A stretch of 24,906 nucleotides of DNA from a virus: positions 1 through 24,906 of IMG/VR virus record IMGVR_UViG_3300047387_000044; one strand, written 5' to 3'. The position numbers and the translations under genes were made by a program. Under the pieces are notes generated by a model, which worked only from the letters and a program-made list of their open reading frames with translations, was not told where the DNA came from and made no database searches. Shown one piece after another: positions 23,329 through 24,906 of this stretch. Position 1 is the first letter of the stretch, and every line of letters begins with the position of its first letter.

Positions 23329-23705
23329 TAAATATTCTGTCCTCCAGAAGTTCCTATCTGTATTGTACTACTTAACCATGGTCCTGTCAAGGGTCTAGGT
23401 GTACTAATTCCATCCAGTGTTGCATTATCACCTTGAACAGCGGGTAGTCTCCCATTAATCATAACTGTCGTATTGACAGCAGGAGTAATAATCCGTTGAC
23501 CTGTGCTAGTACACTGTGGTATACCTCTCCTAATGCCTGGCACTATACTTGGTAAACTTGTTGCATCATATATCGGTACAGGTCTCTGACCAACCTTCAC
23601 ATTCGGTGACATGAACGGAGTACCATCTAATGTCTGTGCAGGATAATCACAGAACGGTCCTACCGACTCTGTATCTATTGTCTCCTTTTTAATTAGAAAT
23701 GCCAT
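23328..23705 (-). CDS. PAAR-like protein, candidate tail-spike tip (125 aa)
   Basis: The product has no signal or membrane segment. Three short Gly-rich beta-hairpin-like repeats are visible: PNVKVGQRPVPIYD (34-47), TTVMINGRLPAVQGDNATLDG (79-99) and STIQIGTSG (113-121). The 'V.ING...A..GD' repeat is characteristic of PAAR proteins, which sharpen the tip of the central spike; T4 gp5.4 plays this part. Two cysteines (C19, C65) are present but I cannot assign the metal ligands of a PAAR tip. AGGAG six bases upstream supports the ATG. Location in a run leading into the baseplate genes fits the role. The call rests on motif appearance only. Confidence 0.6.
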   Translation of the reverse strand: MAFLIKKETIDTESVGPFCDYPAQTLDGTPFMSPNVKVGQRPVPIYDATSLPSIVPGIRRGIPQCTSTGQRIITPAVNTTVMINGRLPAVQGDNATLDGISTPRPLTGPWLSSTIQIGTSGGQNI

Positions 23706-23845
23706 TACTTCTCCTGACAGTTACAAATATTTAGAAGTGGTTCCATCTTCTCATATACCACTCGTACTTTCTCTTCAGATTTCCGAGACTTCCATAACTG
23801 CAGTACAATGACTTCAAGTTCTTCTTTAGTTACATCAATAAGCAT
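23705..23845 (-). CDS. Small helical protein of unknown function (46 aa)
   Basis: This ORF runs from ATG 23845 to TAA at 23705-23707 and encodes MLIDVTKEELEVIVLQLWKS, ending PLLNICNCQEK. It is rich in Lys and Glu and probably forms one or two helices, with a C-x-C near the C-terminus. It overlaps the preceding 60-aa gene by 11 nt and the PAAR-like gene by one base (TAATG). No ribosome-binding site stands out. Confidence 0.6.
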   Translation of the reverse strand: MLIDVTKEELEVIVLQLWKSRKSEEKVRVVYEKMEPLLNICNCQEK

Positions 23846-24017
23846 TTTCAGATCCACCGATTTTACTTAACATTCTAGTACAAAATTCATACATCTGTTG
23901 ATGTACCGATATATCAGATGATGCATATAAAGGTGTGTCAATATACTTTGAATCCTTCAGAGGATTGTCATCAAACCATTCATCATAAGGTAATTTGTCT
24001 GGTGCTTTGATACTCAT
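23835..24017 (-). CDS. Small protein of unknown function (60 aa)
   Basis: The ORF begins MSIKAPDKLPYDEWFDDNP and contains SVHQQMYEFCTRMLSKIGG. It is acidic at the N-terminus with a likely helix near residues 37-53. It has no clear Shine-Dalgarno sequence, but its ATG overlaps the stop of the 54-aa gene as ATGA, which favours coupled translation. No family is recognised. Confidence 0.65.
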   Translation of the reverse strand: MSIKAPDKLPYDEWFDDNPLKDSKYIDTPLYASSDISVHQQMYEFCTRMLSKIGGSENAY

Positions 24018-24178
24018 ATGTTTTCTAATAGTACTTCATCAATATACTGAGGATGTTCTTTCAGAAAAGGAACGTCTTCCTTAGCATGTTGAATTGCATC
24101 AAATGTACTCTCTGCATATTCGCAGATTTCAAAGTGATGTCTTTGTTGGTCATGATAACCTACTGTGTAATGTGACAT
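24014..24178 (-). CDS. Small His-rich protein of unknown function (54 aa)
   Basis: This ORF runs from ATG 24178 (TAATG with the preceding stop) and encodes MSHYTVGYHDQQRHHFEICE, then STFDAIQHAKEDVPFLKEHP. Seven His residues in 54 are notable but show no clear metal motif. GAGG lies eight to nine bases upstream of the start. No family is recognised. Confidence 0.65.
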   Translation of the reverse strand: MSHYTVGYHDQQRHHFEICEYAESTFDAIQHAKEDVPFLKEHPQYIDEVLLENI

Positions 24179-24405
24179 TATACTGCCCTCGCTACTTTTG
24201 TGAGATCTTCTTTGAGACCTTCGATATTATTGTGAAGATAGTCGAGTGTCTGAGCGACAGTCTCATAATCCTCACCCGTTGGTCGCTTGTACATCAATGA
24301 CGGGTTCGCCAGTCTCTCCAAAGTCTTCTCTAGGGTGTTTAACTTCTCGGACTGCCATAGGAGTGTCTCCTCCAATTCGTTCAATTTCTTTGATAACTCT
24401 TCCAT
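24178..24405 (-). CDS. Coiled-coil protein of unknown function (75 aa)
   Basis: The chosen start is ATG 24405, giving MEELSKKLNELEETLLWQSE. It lies seven bases after GGAGGTGAT, a near-perfect match to the anti-Shine-Dalgarno sequence; an in-frame ATG at 24477 and another at 24423 lack such a site. The first 35 residues show heptad spacing of Leu (LSKKLNELEETLL, KLNTLEKTLERL), and a second helix is likely at the C-terminus (LDYLHNNIEGLKEDLTKV). The first 134 bases overlap the 88-aa gene in another frame. The stop overlaps the next start as TAATG. Confidence 0.8.
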   Translation of the reverse strand: MEELSKKLNELEETLLWQSEKLNTLEKTLERLANPSLMYKRPTGEDYETVAQTLDYLHNNIEGLKEDLTKVARAV

Positions 24406-24538
24406 TGTTTGGATCACCTCCATTATATGATTCAGATGCCCTCTTCTCGAACTGATCACAGAAAGTATCGAAGTCATTCAGCATGTCTTCGTAATCTAGT
24501 CCGTCATCTTCAAAGAATTGGTGTGCGACTTTTTTCAT
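24272..24538 (-). CDS. Acidic protein of unknown function (88 aa), half overlapped out of frame
   Basis: The product begins MKKVAHQFFEDDGLDYEDML and has an acidic N-terminal half that looks helical. The C-terminal half (from about residue 45) is Gly/Pro/charged and probably disordered (GGDTPMAVREVKHPREDFG). That half is encoded by DNA that also encodes the start of the 75-aa coiled-coil protein. No strong ribosome-binding site precedes the ATG, which overlaps a possible 17-aa leader ORF as ATGA. No family is recognised. Confidence 0.7.
   Translation of the reverse strand: MKKVAHQFFEDDGLDYEDMLNDFDTFCDQFEKRASESYNGGDPNNGRVIKEIERIGGDTPMAVREVKHPREDFGETGEPVIDVQATNG
24413..24421 (-). promoter_or_regulatory. 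Near-consensus Shine-Dalgarno (GGAGGTGAT) for the 75-aa gene
   Basis: This is the strongest ribosome-binding site noticed in the window. It lies inside the coding frame of the 88-aa gene and sets the downstream start at ATG 24405. Confidence 0.8.
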
Positions 24539-24588
24539 GTTTTTTTACCAGGAAAATTTTTTGGGTTTTTTTGGTTTTGGTTTTTCAT
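24535..24588 (-). CDS. Possible 17-aa leader peptide (MKNQNQKNPKNFPGKKT)
   Basis: An ATG at 24588 follows AAAAGGAAA closely and opens a 17-codon frame whose TGA overlaps the ATG of the 88-aa gene as ATGA. The peptide is only Lys, Asn, Gln, Pro and a few others, as expected from A-rich DNA. If the late promoter just upstream is used, the transcript would start only a few bases before this ATG. It may be a true coupling leader or chance. Confidence 0.3.
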   Translation of the reverse strand: MKNQNQKNPKNFPGKKT

Positions 24589-24599
24589 TTTCCTTTTAA

Positions 24600-24607
24600 T
24601 ATTTATT
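24600..24607 (-). promoter_or_regulatory. Probable T4-like late promoter (AATAAATA)
   Basis: AATAAATA on the minus strand matches NATAAATA and sits between a strong terminator and the first gene of the small-ORF run, 61 nt before the 88-aa start. Position makes it the likely driver of the run. Confidence 0.6.
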
Positions 24608-24674
24608 TCTCGGTCAAGTGGATACTTTTGTAGGTTAGCGTTTTCTAATTTTGCTTGGCACCGAACCCCCCATC

Positions 24675-24701
24675 AAAAAACCCCCAACATACAGTCAGGG
24701 G
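24675..24701 (-). terminator. Intrinsic terminator after the partial upstream gene
   Basis: On the minus strand, CCCCTGAC and GTTGGGGG form an eight-pair stem (two G-T wobbles) around a five-base loop TGTAT, followed directly by TTTTTT. It lies 21 nt after the stop of the partial gene and ends that transcription unit. Confidence 0.85.
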
Positions 24702-24721
24702 CGGGGTCGCTGTCTGGGCGA

Positions 24722-24906
24722 TCAGAAGTTATACTGTCTGTCGCCTAGTGCTGCTGGTCTCTCACCATACTCACCCTCATGTGTTTGGAAGTTATCGCAA
24801 ATGGTCTCTGCGTATCCGAAGCACTCACTCATGCTAAGACTTAACTCGGTTGCTTCCCAAGTGTCTGTTACAACCTCTGTTGCCATTGGTTTGCCGAACT
24901 TGTTAT
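24722..24906 (-). CDS. Protein of unknown function, 5' end outside window
   Basis: The frame is open to the right edge and ends with TGA at 24722-24724, giving at least 61 residues: NKFGKPMATEVVTDTWEATE, then SLSMSECFGYAETICDNFQTH and ending GERPAALGDRQYNF. An internal ATG at 24886 would give a 54-aa protein, but no Shine-Dalgarno sequence precedes it, so I treat the gene as truncated by the window. No family is recognised. It belongs to the unit upstream of the terminator. Confidence 0.6.
   Translation of the reverse strand, partial: NKFGKPMATEVVTDTWEATELSLSMSECFGYAETICDNFQTHEGEYGERPAALGDRQYNF

Noticed and set aside
24406-24477. Upstream start giving a 99-aa version of the coiled-coil protein
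   Set aside because: The added residues do not continue the heptads, and the GGAGGTGAT site clearly serves ATG 24405.
24246-24837. Several plus-strand ORFs at the right end
   Set aside because: They are antisense to the small-gene run and to the terminator-promoter region, and include low-complexity Phe-rich translation of the T-rich stretch.
1-24906. CRISPR arrays, tRNA genes, insertion sequences or defence systems
   Set aside because: No regular spaced repeats, cloverleaf-like sequence, transposase motif or inverted terminal repeats were seen on either strand.

Overview
The window is a stretch of a tailed-phage genome, best explained as a marine T4-like myovirus of the cyanophage type. 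The evidence is an AT-rich sequence, every supported gene on the minus strand, baseplate wedge genes in T4 order (25, 6, a gp7-position giant, 8), late promoters of the T4-like NATAAATA type, and small ORFs of a style I associate with Synechococcus and Prochlorococcus myoviruses. No photosynthesis gene, tRNA or host gene is present, so the host cannot be fixed from this window.

Transcription runs from high to low coordinates. At the right edge a partial unknown gene (24722-24906) ends at a strong intrinsic terminator (24675-24701). A new unit then begins at a late-promoter-like AATAAATA (24600-24607). It holds twelve short ORFs down to 21993: a possible 17-aa leader, a pair overlapping out of frame by 134 nt, several unknowns, a PAAR-like protein (candidate tail-spike tip), a very basic 48-aa protein, a single-pass membrane protein, a zinc-ribbon protein, a conserved 218-aa protein and a 59-aa charged protein. 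Each ORF overlaps the next, mostly by ATGA, GTGA or TAATG, which suggests translational coupling.

A second late promoter (21990-21997) lies in front of gene 25 (gp25-like wedge protein), which overlaps gene 6 (gpJ/gp6-like wedge protein) by 1 nt. Four bases later an 11-kb gene encodes a 3676-residue protein in the gene 7 position. Two perfect TATAAATA late promoters 12 bp apart then precede gene 8. Last comes a gene running off the left edge (at least 2270 residues), starting with what looks like a DUF4815-type region and continuing as a fibre- or baseplate-like structural protein.

The products probably act together: gp25, gp6, the gp7-position giant and gp8 would form the baseplate wedge, the DUF4815-type protein would be a peripheral baseplate or fibre component, and the PAAR-like protein would cap the spike. 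The most unusual signal is inside the giant: a segment with the ligand pattern of a type 1 copper (cupredoxin) site, H368 and C421-x2-H424-x2-M427, followed by a YHYH-family domain whose name-giving tetrad reads YGYG. I also see repeated beta-type modules shared across the three large structural genes.
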